This document shows positions 23,293 to 34,962 of a stretch of 64,000 bases of DNA, piece by piece. The notes under the pieces are model-generated. The model saw nothing but the letters and a program-made list of their open reading frames with translations. It ran no database searches and was not told the origin of the DNA. This DNA is from Codonopsis lanceolata. Its lineage: Eukaryota > Streptophyta > Magnoliopsida > Asterales > Campanulaceae. Position numbers and translations under genes: made by a program. The number at the start of each line of letters is the position of its first letter. Within the stretch, counting starts at the first letter, position 1. The stretch is from positions 172,158,355 through 172,222,354 of the forward strand of contig CM028377.1 in the NCBI GenBank assembly GCA_013146195.2, read 5' to 3'.

Positions 23293-23539
23293 CTCCTTCT
23301 GTCTCTAAATTATTGTCATTGGCTGATCCCAAGACAATAAAGAAAAACAATTGACTTGATTATTTATATTGGTTTAATGTGTAGTTTCTTTAAAGTGTGA
23401 TGGCTCATAATTAAAGTGAGGTGAAAAAGTAAGGGTAAAGTGGTAAAACTTATGTTCTAAAAAGGTAAGTTTCAAAGTGGACAATTATTTTGGGACGGAC
23501 GAAAAAGGAAAGGAGGACGATAATTTAGGACGAAGCGAG
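23293..23539. mobile_element. Stowaway-like MITE 4, unit 1 only
   Basis: It is flanked by TA and starts CTCCTTCTGTCTCTAAATTA. The ends and interior match the other Stowaway copies in reverse orientation. The duplicated unit 2 reads GATGTATATCAC at the same place (about 31410-31421), the uninserted form with a single TA. The element therefore arrived after the duplication, or was lost precisely from unit 2. Confidence 0.85.
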
Positions 23540-23743
23540 TATATCACATTTTGGGTTGGTCTTTTATTGATTTTTGCACTGCTCATGATTGGACCCTTGT
23601 GAGGAAGGACCTCAAAACTCCACGATACAGTAGGTGCCGCATACTCTGTTGTCTTTATTACCGGAGTTTACAGCTGCGCTATCAAGCTGGCATCTATATA
23701 TGCATCCATTTAAGCAAGGCAGATAGTAGAACAAGCTTCAAAA

Positions 23744-23828
23744 ATGGGTGTAGCAGAAGGAGCTTCCCTAAGTCACATTTCCAGAGAATCCACGGATATT
23801 GAACGTCTTGCTCAATTCTACGAGGAGG

Positions 23829-23865
<37 letters not shown>

Positions 23866-24641
23866 CCATGCATGTACGTGTGTGCTCATATGACTTGATA
23901 ATTTTGTTTCATTGAGGTGAACAGATATTGGGGTTTGAGCGGATAGAGCACCCTAAATACAAGCATGAGGTGTTATGGCTGAGATTAGGCCCATCTCTGA
24001 ATCTCCATCTCATAGAGAGGGACCCCAAGACTACTCCTGCTGAAGGCCCATGGAGCGCTGATGCTACATCCAATGGTCCTAAGGATCTCCCCAGAGGTCA
24101 TCATCTCTGTTTCTCTGTCTCCAATATCAGCTCTTTCGTTCAGACCCTCAAGGTATATATCTCCTTCGTGTTATGTTTTGTAAATATGAAACGTTTACAA
24201 GTATATAATGAGACCGTGTTTAACTGATTATTCTTTATGCAAGCTAGAATAGTATCAATTATTAGTCTCATCTCTAATTTCAGCTCTTGTTAGTTTAAGT
24301 TCCACCTCAACATCTTACTGTTCTTCATCTCTCATTTGTGCAGGAGAAAGGAATTGAGATGCACGAGAGACCTCGAGGACATAAGAAGACCAATCCAGTT
24401 TATTTCGTTGATCCTGATGGTAAGAGGGCAGGCGGCCTTATTTCACTCCATACCAGTGTCACTATTTCCTTGATGATGCCTTTTCTATTATACAACGGCC
24501 TCTCAGCCTTCTCTCTCTCTTCTATTATATCTTGGGATTTTGTACACAAGATATTGACTCCATGCATGGTATTAATTCGATTACTTGCTGTAATCTACAG
24601 GTAATGGATTGGAGGTTGTTGACGCAGACGATGTGGAGTAG
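23744..24641 (+). CDS. Glyoxalase/VOC-domain protein, gene B
   Basis: Exons 23744-23827, 23925-24152, 24344-24419 and 24601-24641 give 142 residues with intron phases identical to gene A. The four expected metal-ligand positions are kept: H11 (LSHIS), E59 (LHLIER), H87/H88 (PRGHHLCF) and E134 (GNGLEV). It extends four residues past gene A, ending VDADDVE. N10 of gene A is S here, and exon 3 has a distinct RPRGHKK loop. Exon 1 is followed by a CT microsatellite within intron 1. There is one VOC module, no signal peptide and no membrane segment, so a soluble protein is expected. Substrate and metal are unknown. Its coding sequence is identical to that of gene C. Confidence 0.88.
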
Positions 24642-24849
24642 ATTCAAGATTCAGCTGTTTCCCTTGTCAAGCGTATCCTAATAATATCTGGTTCAATAAA
24701 GCAAGCAGCTCGAAACTCTACCGATGTGGTTGCTGAGGGGAAGGTCCAGAAGTGTGAACTAGTCTGTGTTATATCGGCAAGGGTGGTGTTTCCTAATTCC
24801 TATGTAAAATAGTTGAATAAAGGAATGCTATAGTGTGTATTAATGCAGT

Positions 24850-25257
24850 AATGATATGTTTAAAGTTCATTTGTGACATGGGATTTATGAGTCCGGATCA
24901 TCTATTCTAAAAATGTATTCCATCTTCTATTCCAATGTTAGATCTATCGTTAACTTGTCAATTAGTAAATTAACAAAATTAATTATTTAAACAAAATCAA
25001 TTACTGATTGACAAGTTAACGATGGATCTGATATTTGACAAACTAAAAAATAAATACTCATTCTAAGACAGAGAGTCAGAGAGCACAAATAATCTAAAAT
25101 GACCCAAATGAACAAGTCTATCATTTCCCTCTCTGTTCAGTAATGAAATAAACATAGATTTGACAAAAGATTCACATGCCACGAGCCTCGTGGACCTCTA
25201 AAACCACTAGTGCTCTGTAATTAGAATAATAAATTTTAAAAAAGTGTTAAAAGGAAC
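24850..25257. other. No gene seen
   Basis: This is 3' flank of gene B with a short inverted repeat around 24945-25030 (ATCGTTAACTTGTCAATTAG and its complement). The right part (from about 25035) is shared with 33840-35460 of unit 2. Confidence 0.5.
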
Positions 25258-25820
25258 GAGTGTAGCCCATCAGAGTAATTTCATTGTTCAATATTCTTAT
25301 ACATCTTATTAATTGAGTCTTACTGTTATTTATATATTTTTTTCTTCTTATTTCATTTAAGAATATATCTTCCTATTTTTAATCTTCTTAATATCTTCTT
25401 AGCTGGATCTCACTGACATCTCATTAACTTTACATTTCTATCTTATTTTTATACTTACAAAAAATAATTTTATTTAATTTTATTTAATATATTTAATATT
25501 TAAATAGTATAAATACATTAATTTATAAGTTAAGATATTAATTAATTTATAAATAATAAATTACTCATACATTATATAATTGATGATTTAAATAATAAAT
25601 AGTCTATAAAACTCATAGAAAACAATTGAATTTAAAAATTAAAAAAAATATTTCCTCCCCTAATGGTACAACGTACATTGCTATCCACAAAATAATTGAA
25701 TTTAACAAAAAAAAAAGGCGAATTAAAGAAAACACCCACAAAACCACCTTCACTACCATCGACTTTGATTAGAACTTAATGAAAAAAACCTAGTTGATTA
25801 GTGGGACAGTTCAAGGACAA
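25258..25820. mobile_element. Truncated Tourist-like repeat (unit 1)
   Basis: This is the counterpart of the complete element at 35515-36235, from the left end (CAGAGTAATTTCATTGTTC) through the AT-rich middle. The right third, including the GC-rich hairpin and right terminus, is deleted here. Confidence 0.6.
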
Positions 25821-25824
25821 TAAT

Positions 25825-26400
25825 TGTAATATCTCCATCTTACATCAGGTAGAAATGAGAATTGTGTGTAATTTATAAGGTGGTCATACATTACTACTGG
25901 ACATCAACATCATCCATGGACTTTTGGGTCGGCTTGTGGTGAGCTTGATAACCCAAGGTGTTGCGTGCTTAATGAGCAAGTGTGTGGGCTACACGCAACG
26001 GATCAATATTTCGCATTTGGGTCATTGCAAATGATATCAGAGCGGATCCCAATCGAAAATGTGGGAACAAAGTGTTGTGCGAGTCAAAGTGTTATTCCGT
26101 AGAAGGTGGAAGCCACCTCTTAATACTCGTACGAACCACCTCTTGAATCCCACATCGTCCAGGATACGATTCGGTCTTGATGAGGACCTCAAGGATTTAA
26201 GTTGGGGAGATTATAATACCCCTATCCCATATCAGATAACAGTGATAATTATGTTTAATTTATAAAGTGACAATATTCTACTACTGAACACTAATATTAT
26301 TTATAAACTTTTAGATCGATTTATAATGAACCTGATAATCTAAGGTGCTACGTGCTCGGTTCGAGTGACTTAGAGCAACACTTTGGCCATGGCCATGCCT
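25825..26400 (+). mobile_element. Miniature LTR element (TRIM), unit 1
   Basis: The 5' LTR is about 25825-26029 (TGTAATATCTCC...CATTGCA). It is followed by ATGATATCAGAGCGG, a one-base variant of the TGGTATCAGAGC methionine-tRNA primer site. About 180 bp of non-coding interior ends in the purine tract GTTGGGGAGA, and then a second LTR start at 26212. The 3' LTR is cut short after about 150 bp. A structure this small without coding capacity is a terminal-repeat retrotransposon in miniature. Confidence 0.7.
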
Positions 26401-26546
26401 ACGGCAATAATTGTGTTGCAATCACCTTAATTATTTATTGCCTCTTCAATCACCTTTAGAGATATGAATATCTACTCAATTGTCTTTATGGGCTTAATTT
26501 ATTGCGCTGAGCTATAGTGTTTTGTCCGTTTGACATGATTATTTTG

Positions 26547-27365
26547 GGTAAAATTCTGATGGATCTATTTTTTTAAAAAAAGTTTTTTAACCCCAAAAGT
26601 TTATTGTTGTTTTTTTAATCGCAAAAGATTATTTTTTAGAATATTGTTTCAAAAATATCATCGTCTTCTTCAATAGCTTCGACAATACATTTTAGATTCA
26701 AAAATCACAATTATGTACAACGAAACAAGGATCGACCTACCCGATCAGGCGGCGGGGGTAGAGGGGGTAGCGCCCTTTTGTGTTTCCGAAAGGTAAACAA
26801 GTTTTTTGATTCATGAAATACGAAACAATAATGGATCTGTGTTGGATTAAAGGATTTTTCAGTTGAGACGAAGGTAGAGATGGAGGAGGAAGAAGAAAGC
26901 TTACGACAAAGGAGATGGAAGAAGAAGGTGGATGACGTAAAATGGTTATTTATGTTTTTGTATCACGGTGCAAAAAAGAATTAGATAATATTTTTGTACC
27001 GCAGTTCAAAGTTCAATTATCTAGTCTATTTTTGAACCACAGTTCATAAATTTCATTGCATTAATTTTTCCACCGTGGTTCATGAATGTTTAATTTCCAA
27101 GTCTATTTTTGAATCGCAGTTCATAAATTTCATTACATTAATTTTTTCACCGCTGTTCAATAGTTTAATTTTATAATCTAATTGCACCACGGTTCGTAAA
27201 TTTAACCCGATATTTTTGAACCGCGATACAAAAGCGTAGTACGCCTCAAGCTCATTAAGGGTATCACAGTCATTTCGCCCTCAAAAGTGTCATTTTCCGG
27301 TTGAAAAAAACACTGGACTAGAGGGGCTATAAACTTAAAAAAATGGACCAGCCCGAAATTTTACC
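26547..27365. mobile_element. Mutator-like foldback element, unit 1, first of pair
   Basis: The ends GGTAAAATTCTGATGG and CCAGCCCGAAATTTTACC are inverted copies. The interior has GC-rich arms plus degenerate ~55-bp repeats with TTTTTGAACC(G/A)C(G/A)GTTCAT. It abuts the element at 27375. No coding sequence is present. Confidence 0.55.
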
Positions 27366-27374
27366 TATTTTCTT

Positions 27375-28078
27375 GGAAAAATTGCGTGCTGATCCACTTT
27401 TCAAAGTTTTCAATCCCTGTAGTTTCATGTTTTTTTTTTCAAACCGGAAAAAAGCAATTTTGGGAGAAAAAAAACTACGATAATTTTAATGAGCATGAGG
27501 CGCGCTATGAAAATGAATCGCAATGAATTGACTATTGAACCGCAATGCATCAATTTAATTAAATTAATTTTTGCACCTTAACTCATCAGTTTTATTGTTT
27601 AATCTATTTTTACACCGGGATACATTAATGTTTGAACCGTGATTCATCAGTTTAATTGACTAATCTATTTTTGCATCACGATACATCAATGTTTGAACCG
27701 CGATTCATCAATTTAATTGACTAGTCTATTTTTACACCGCGATGCATTAATCCAATATTTTCGCACCGCGATACAAAATAATAAAGAACCAAACAACGCC
27801 ATCCATTTTCTTCTTCCATCTCCCCCGTCGTAAACCATCTTTTTCCTCCTCCTCATCGACTTTCGTCTCTACCAAAAAATCGCAACCCGGGTCGATCCTT
27901 ATTTCGTTTCGTAATAATTGTGATTTTCTAATCTAATGTGTTTGCCAAAGTTGTTGAAGGAAACTATATCATTTTTGGAATAAAATTTCAAAAAATAAAT
28001 TTTTGCAGTTGAAAAAAAAAACTGTAAACTTTTGATGTTACAAACTTTGAAAAAAAAAAGCGGACTAGAATTTTTCCT
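27375..28078. mobile_element. Mutator-like foldback element, unit 1, second of pair
   Basis: It starts GGAAAAATTGCG and ends GACTAGAATTTTTCC. It is flanked by TATTTTCTT (27366-27374) and TGTTTTCTT (28079-28087), a 9-bp duplication with one mismatch. The copy in unit 2 has the exact 9-bp match. The interior repeats TTTGCACCGCGATACATCA-type units. Confidence 0.65.
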
Positions 28079-28087
28079 TGTTTTCTT

Positions 28088-29356
28088 TCAACAGTTTAAG
28101 ATTAATACAGTAGTATGTTGTTTTGACATTTTGTACAAATTAGTGGAGAATTAATCCTGTACTTAAAAAAAAAATATCTGCACGGCCAAGATATCCATAT
28201 AAATGTGTCTATGGAAACAACCTAGAGATAGAGTAGATCAAAGTTCAGTAATGGGTATAGCCGTATACACGGTGGTCCTGAATTTTTGGGGGTGTAGAGT
28301 GAGAAAAGGGGGCGGGTTCTTAAAAAATATAAGTATAAGAATTTTAGACGAATAATTTATTTGACTTTTCATTATTTGAAGTATTGAAAATGGATAATAC
28401 CCAAATATATATGAAAATAAGTATTAAATAATTACTGAAAATTATTATTCTTCATTCGTTAAAATAATTTACAATAAAAAGAATATACTTAATCAAAAAA
28501 ATTATTTTATTTATGTTTTGACTTCTAGATGAATATTTTTTTTGGTAACATGTATTGTGCACTATAAATTCAAGTTAAAAAAAAATCAACTAACAAAACA
28601 AAAAATTAAATAAACATAAGAAATAATTAAAAATGATAGTAACATAACAATAAAATTTGATTTTTTCTTCAAATATTGATATTATATGACCAATCAATTG
28701 CTATTTTTTATGATCCAGATAAAAAAATTTGATGGTCAACTAATTTTTTTTATAAGTAAATTTAGCGAATGCAAAATAAAATTAAGGTTGAATAACTCTA
28801 CTAAAACCGAATAAAAATTATTTATCTTCATATAGTAACTCTTTATTCATTAAGTTCCGAAGTAATTAAAACATATATAAGTAGATTTGAAGTTGATAAT
28901 TAAAAAAAAATACAACCACAACAATTATACTTACAATACTAGTGGATGATAAAGATGAAATATTGTGAAATTATAAGCATATTTTTTAAAAGTTGATTAT
29001 TTACGTAAAACCTATCAAAATAATATAGGGTACTATTTAACTAAATTAAGAGAGTATATGATATAATATCCACATAAAATATAAAATAATACTAATAATA
29101 ATTGATCGTAGACCAAAAATTAAAATAAAATTACAAAAATGGCAAAGAAGGAGCTTAAACCTTGGACTTCACTACTACACTCATCACATGCACAATTACC
29201 AAATCCATTGAGTCAAGAGACAATTTGTTCATTATCATTAGATTATTTATAATATATCTAAATAAAACTAGCTTATACGTATATAAAATTCGACTCTTTT
29301 ACATTGAGGGTCATGTTCGATCGATCACTCTGAAACGCCCAAAATTGGGCTTGACC
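28088..29356. other. AT-rich non-coding tract, duplicated
   Basis: Very AT-rich sequence, repeated at 38671-39941 in unit 2 with small differences. Phrases such as CACGGTGGTCCTGAATTTTT near 28270 suggest an old DNA transposon border. No gene is seen. Confidence 0.45.
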
Positions 29357-29433
29357 GTATAGCCAAGGGAGCTTCCCCGAGTCGCATCTCTAGATTTTGA
29401 ACGCCTCTCTAAATTCTATCAAGACTTCAAGAG
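29357..29433 (+). pseudogene. Decayed glyoxalase exon 1 (end of unit 1)
   Basis: GTATAGCCAAGGGAGCTTCC aligns with the first codons of genes B and C (GTGTAGCAGAAGGAGCTTCC). The alignment continues through CATCTCTAGA, GAACG, AATTCTATCAAG and a GAG/GTGATC donor-like end. The ATG is lost and stops and frame changes are present. It lies just upstream of the exon 3-4 copy of gene A at 29971. Confidence 0.7.
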
Positions 29434-29548
29434 GTGATCGATTTAGCTTTTCAACTCATGTAGTCACGCTTGAGACTTTCGGTATAGACTTATTAGTTTG
29501 AATGCCGTGGAGACACGAATGTGGGCTATTAGGCTTGCATGTGTAGAG

Positions 29549-29836
29549 TGACTGGTGTTGGTGTCAATAAGGGAATTGTCAAAGGGGCTAACTGTTCTAA
29601 AGTGACTGATGATAATGCAAAGGGTGTCGAGTGTACTCAAAAAGATGTTAAAGGGTAGTATTCTGTTTTTCCTATTAGTTTGTTTTTCAGTGTAACTAAT
29701 AGGTAGTTTAAAAAGGGGAGGTCATGCTTTTAGTTCAGCAGGTGGGAAAGTTAGTCAGTTAGATCTCAATCAAATGCAGAAACGATTTTTCTCTTCCCCT
29801 TTTTTCCAAAAACCTGAAGTTGTTCATCAATTAACA
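29549..29836. other. Junction spacer between duplicated units
   Basis: This 288-bp segment has no counterpart at the end of unit 2. It has short coding-like runs (for example NKGIVKGANCSKVTDDNA, and LDLNQMQKRFFSSPFFQ in another frame) that I do not recognise. It may be ancestral sequence lost from unit 2, or an insertion at the breakpoint. Confidence 0.4.
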
Positions 29837-29970
29837 TACTTTATGAAAGACCATTGTGTCTTGGTCACTAAAAACAATGATTCTGAATGTTGGATTATTG
29901 CATGTTAAACCTAATTGCTTCTCACTAGTCACTATTGACGTATACTAAGTTAAATAGTTGTGGAGTTTAG

Positions 29971-30203
29971 GAGAAAGGAATTGAGACACATGAAAGGATG
30001 CAACCAAATGGAAAGACCAAGCAAGTATTCTTCTTTGACCCTGATGGTGAGTTGCACCTCTTTTCCCCTGTTCAAATGCATCTTTAAATGTATGCCTAAA
30101 GCTGGCAAAATGGAAACATGTTTCGGTATTGTGCTAAAGACAGCTTTAATTGATACTAACTGTCTTTTCTGCAGGTAATGGATTGGAGGTTGCTAGTCAG
30201 TAG
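29971..30203 (+). pseudogene. Glyoxalase gene A exons 3-4 without exons 1-2
   Basis: Exon 3 (29971-30046) and exon 4 (30175-30203, ending in TAG) match gene A closely, with the same splice sites and the intact FDPDGNGLEV ending. No exon 2 copy exists between the decayed exon 1 at 29357 and here, so this cannot encode a full VOC fold. It was created by the duplication, whose left breakpoint lies in intron 2 of gene A. Homology to gene A begins at about 29836/21483. Confidence 0.85.
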
Positions 30204-30516
30204 ATTAGGTTGCTCTCGATGTGCAAGGGTGGAAATAATGTAGGTTAATGGTGTAAAATAAGTGGCCAAGTGTAAGTTGTGTTTAGAATGCTATGTAAAT
30301 TGATAATGGGTATGTTTAAATGGATTTCTGCCTGTTTTCCATCCCCCCGGCCCTATGATCAATTCAAAAGGGTTGTTATATAGCACGAAATACATCAGAT
30401 TGGCAATCTTGGATTGTAATTCTTTACATTGGTCTGTGCCTATTTTCCATCTTTCCCCTATCTACCTTGCTTCATTGGTAAATGGCAATGCTTTAAATTG
30501 ACACGATAGTGTTTTA

Positions 30517-31420
30517 GAGCATCGCCAATGCTCAATTCTTAGCCATTGTCTTAGTAAGGTAAGAATTTGTTGCCATTGGAGAAGATATTTTTCCTAAAAA
30601 ATTCTTAGGTAATTCTTCATTAAAAATTATCCATCCAAGAGAGTGAAAGGAACGAAGAGGGAGAGTGTGACGCACCTCTTTTTTAAAATCTCACCAAATG
30701 GACCGTTCTGAAATTTCCGACTTTTTTTTTTTTTTTTCCAACTTGACCGTTTTTAACTTTTTAAAAAATAATTCAATCTTTACCCTATAAATAATTCTCT
30801 AATTTTCAATCTTTCTGCATTTTTTCTTCTTAAAATTCACTTTTCACTCCCTTATAAAAATTCACTCTTCATTCTCTTTACACTTTTAATATTTTTTTAT
30901 CCCAAATGGATGGAAATTATGTAGCTTTTAAATTATGTAATTTATTAATTTTAAAGTTTTATGTAAATTTCTAATCGTTTTATGATTTGGTTAGTTTTGA
31001 ACAATATAAAATATTTATCAATTGAAATTAAATGAAATAATTTATAAGTTATATATTTTTTTATAAATTATTTTATTATTTAAAAGAAATATTTGAATAT
31101 GAAATATAATAATTAAAGTTAAATAAACTTATTTATTTTAAAAGTATAAAAATAAGAGAGTAATAGGATTGACGAGAATGATTTGATAGTAAGATTCATG
31201 TAAAAATTAAGGAAAAAAACCATTGAAAAGAAAAAAAATTAAAAATATATTTTTAAAATATGTAGGTGACTGTGAAAAAAAAATATTTTTAAAATATGTA
31301 GGTGATTGTGAAAATATATTTTTTAAAATATATTTTTTTAAAAATATTTTTAAAATATTTTTGAAGAGAAAACTTGTTGAGGTTCTAAATTTTGTTTGTT
31401 CCCTTGCTTATGATGTATAT
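30517..31420. mobile_element. Truncated PIF/Harbinger-derived repeat (unit 2)
   Basis: Duplicate of 22265-23290, beginning GAGCATCGCCAATGCTC, with an internal deletion near 30680 relative to unit 1. The Stowaway insertion seen in unit 1 is absent at its right edge. Confidence 0.55.
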
Positions 31421-31622
31421 CACATTTTGGGTTGGTCTTTTATTGATTTTTGCACTGCTCATGATTGGACCCTTGTGAAGAAGGACCTCAAAACTCCATC
31501 ACGATACAGTAGGTGCCGCATACTCTGTTGTCTTTATTACCGGAGTTTACAGCTGCGCTATCAAGCTGGCATCTATATATGCATCCATTTAAGCAAGGCA
31601 GATAGTAGAACAAGCTTCAAAA

Positions 31623-32374
31623 ATGGGTGTAGCAGAAGGAGCTTCCCTAAGTCACATTTCCAGAGAATCCACGGATATTGAACGTCTTGCTCAATTCTAC
31701 GAGGAGGTGACTCTCTCTCTCTCTATCCCCATGCATGTACGTGTGTGCTCATATGACTTTTGATAATTTTGTTTCATTGAGGTGAACACAGATATTGGGG
31801 TTTGAGCGGATAGAGCACCCTAAATACAAGCATGAGGTGTTATGGCTGAGATTAGGCCCATCTCTGAATCTCCATCTCATAGAGAGGGACCCCAAGACTA
31901 CTCCTGCTGAAGGCCCATGGAGCGCTGATGCTACATCCAATGGTCCTAAGGATCTCCCCAGAGGTCATCATCTCTGTTTCTCTGTCTCCAATATCAGCTC
32001 TTTCGTTCAGACCCTCAAGGTATATATCTCCTTCGTGCTATGTTTTGTAAATATGAAACCTTTACAAGTATATAATGAGACCGTGTTTAACTGATTATTC
32101 TTTATGCAAGCTAGAATAGTATCAATTATTAGTCTCATCTCTAATTTCAGCTCTTGTTAGTTTAAGTTCCACCTCAACATCTTACTGTTCTTCATCTCTC
32201 ATTTGCGCAGGAGAAAGGAATTGAGATGCACGAGAGACCTCGAGGACATAAGAAGACCAATCCAGTTTATTTCGTTGATCCTGATGGTAAGAGGGCAGGC
32301 GGCCTTATTTCACTCCATACCAGTGTCACTATTTACTTGATGATGTCTTTTCTATTATACAACGGCCTCTCAGC

Positions 32375-32405
<31 letters not shown>

Positions 32406-32523
32406 ATTATATCTTGGGATTTTGTACCCAAGATATTGACCCCATGCATGGTATTAATTCGATTACTTGCTGTAATCTACAGGTAATGGATTGGAGGTTG
32501 TTGACGCAGACGATGTGGAGTAG
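31623..32523 (+). CDS. Glyoxalase/VOC-domain protein, gene C
   Basis: Exons 31623-31706, 31792-32019, 32211-32286 and 32483-32523 give 142 residues. As far as I can read, the coding sequence is identical to gene B. Introns differ only in microsatellite length and scattered bases. All four VOC metal-ligand positions are retained (H11, E59, H87/88, E134). It lies in unit 2 of the tandem duplication, with about 200 bp of 5' flank matching gene B. Farther upstream, gene B has a Stowaway insert that gene C lacks, which could make their expression differ. Recent duplication or gene conversion explains the identity. Confidence 0.88.
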
Positions 32524-32769
32524 ATTCAAGATTCAGCTGTTTCCCTTGTCAAGCGTATCCTAATAATATCTGGTTCAATAAAGCAAGCAGCTCTAAACTC
32601 TACCGATGTGGTTGCTGAGGGGAAGGTCCAGAACTATGAACTAGTCTGTGTTGTATCGGCAAGGGTGGTGTTTCCTAATTCCTATGTAAAATACTTGAAC
32701 AAAGGAATGCCATAGTGTGTATTAATGCAGTAATGCTACGTTTAAAGTTCATTTGTGACATGGGATTTG

Positions 32770-33276
32770 GACATTATCTGTTTTTCATATGTTGTAGCTT
32801 ACTTTTTATTGATGTTTAGGTGTATAAATATGACCAATTTTGAGTAATTAGATTAAAAACAAACAAGGGTGTGACGTGAAGGAAAGTAACATAACTTCTG
32901 TACTTGTACAAAAAGCACTCTAACACCAAGTGAGAGGGAGATGGACAATGGACACAATTAGTAATTGAGGTTCTCAAGACATGATACATACTCTGATGCT
33001 TCGTGTTAATCTTTGTAACTCTTTCTTTAGGGAGGAAAATAGTGGGTTTAAGCTCCTTGAGTCCTTGGCATGTCCTTTATTGGTGGATTTGTTTCCATCC
33101 TCATCGGATCTGCTAGTTCGAAAACAGTGGGTTTGATCCATATAATAAATAAAGATTAGTAGTCTCCAAGCTATTTGGCCACCAAATTAAGCACACTACT
33201 GAAGATGTGGAGATAAACATTTTATCAAGGGAGAAGCAAAAGATTAGTAGTCTCCAAGCTATTTTTCTGAATTATG
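32770..33276. other. 3' flank of gene C, no gene seen
   Basis: Sequence diverges from unit 1 at about 32769. A direct repeat AGATTAGTAGTCTCCAAGCT occurs at about 33152 and 33241. No coding signal is seen. Confidence 0.45.
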
Positions 33277-33588
33277 TGTTAAGTAACCAACTCATCTAAA
33301 AGCTTAAGCTGTTAGAGAGAGCACCAACAATGTATATCATGCTTTAGATTTTGTGCTTTAACACTCCCCCTCACGTGCATACGTGGAAAGAGATGCACTT
33401 TATATAGGGTCAATATGTACCCTTTGTAATATTTTTTAGGATAAATGTAAGCGGGAAGATTTGAACACTTGTCTTGCCAAACCATGAGCTCTGATACCAT
33501 GTTAAGTAACCAACTCATCTAAAAATTTAAGCTGTTAGAGAGAGCACCAACAATGTATATCATGCGCTTTAGATTTTGTGCTTTAACA
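33277..33588 (-). mobile_element. Complete miniature LTR element (TRIM)
   Basis: LTRs at 33277-33363 and 33500-33588 start TGTTAAGTAACC and end GCTTTAACA. On the minus strand, TGGTATCAGAGC (33488-33499) follows the right-hand LTR as the primer-binding site. A purine tract (GTGAGGGGGAG) precedes the left-hand one. A 5-bp duplication TTATG flanks the element (33272-33276 and 33589-33593). The whole is only 312 bp with no coding. Confidence 0.88.
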
Positions 33589-33939
33589 TTATGTTTCAGG
33601 AACAACGTACGTATTTGACAATAGACTAACAGTCAAAGTGGATCATCGGTTTTCGAATAGAGGGAAAAGAAACATTTGTCATGTAGTTCATCTATTCTTA
33701 AATTATTGTCCTATTTTATCTTTTTTGATGAATATTTTTTAATTTGTTTTCAAAATCATAAAACACAATTTGTAGTTCATTTTCTTGTAATGTTCTCTTG
33801 CAACGGTATACTTCATGTATATATATGCTACTAAATTCCTTAATATTTGAAAAACTAAAAAATATATACTCATTCTAAGACGGAGAGTCAGAGAGCACAA
33901 ATAATCCAAAATGACCCAAATGAGCAAGTCTATCATTTC

Positions 33940-34562
33940 TAGGGGTGGATTCGGGACGGGACCCGTCCCGATAACCCTCATCTCGATCCCGTCCCGATAG
34001 AATTTGAGATTTCAATTTCCTTTTTGATCCCGTTCCTGATAAGTGTCAGGGCTCGACGAATCGGGATCCCGACAGTTCGGGAGATAAAAATATCGTAATC
34101 CCGACCGACTATAATAGTTATGAACAATATTTTCCGACTCTAAAATATTTTTAAAATGTCTCCATCATGATTAAGATTTCAGACTGTATATTTACGAGTA
34201 TACTTGAATCTTTATTTAATGGCGGGTGTTGCTGAATTTGTCATTATGAATAAAATGCACCCTTCACAATATTTTCTGACTCTAAAATATTTTTAAAATG
34301 TCTCCATCATGATTAAGATTTTAGACTGTATATTTACAAGTGTACTTGAATCTTTATTTAATGGTGGGTGTTGCTGAATTTGTCATTATGAATAAAATGC
34401 ACCCTTCACTCACAGGAGAGGAGCTACACTAATTGCAGAAACGTGATAGACAAAAAAAAACTCACAACAATGTGAAAATAAATTTAATAAACATCATTAA
34501 CTAATTATACCAAACACAAAATAAACAATGTTTTTAATACTCACAATATTTATAAAAAAAAT

Positions 34563-34594
<32 letters not shown>

Positions 34595-34931
34595 GTAAAA
34601 AATAAAAAATAAAAAGTAAAAAATACAAAATACAAAATACAAAATACAAAATACAAAATACAAAATACAAAATACAAAATACAAAATACAAAATACAAAA
34701 TACAAAATACAAAATAAAAAATAAAAAATAAAAAGTAAAAAATACAAAATACAAAATACAAAATACAAAATACAAAATACAAAATAAAAAATACAAAATA
34801 CAAAATAAAAAATACAAAATACAAAATACAAAATACAAAATACAAAATACAAAATACAAAATACAAAATACAAAATATAAAAAAATAAAAATAAAAATAA
34901 AAAATAAAAAATAAAAAATAAAAATAAAAAT

Positions 34932-34962
<31 letters not shown>

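Noticed and set aside
23551..23802. Plus-strand ORFs ahead of genes B and C (also 31223-31681)
   Set aside because: They overlap the leader and exon 1 in a different frame from the VOC reading frame and end inside exon 1.
26059..26265. ORFs in 25960-26265 and 36387-36786
   Set aside because: They translate the LTR, primer site and interior of a miniature LTR element that has no coding role.
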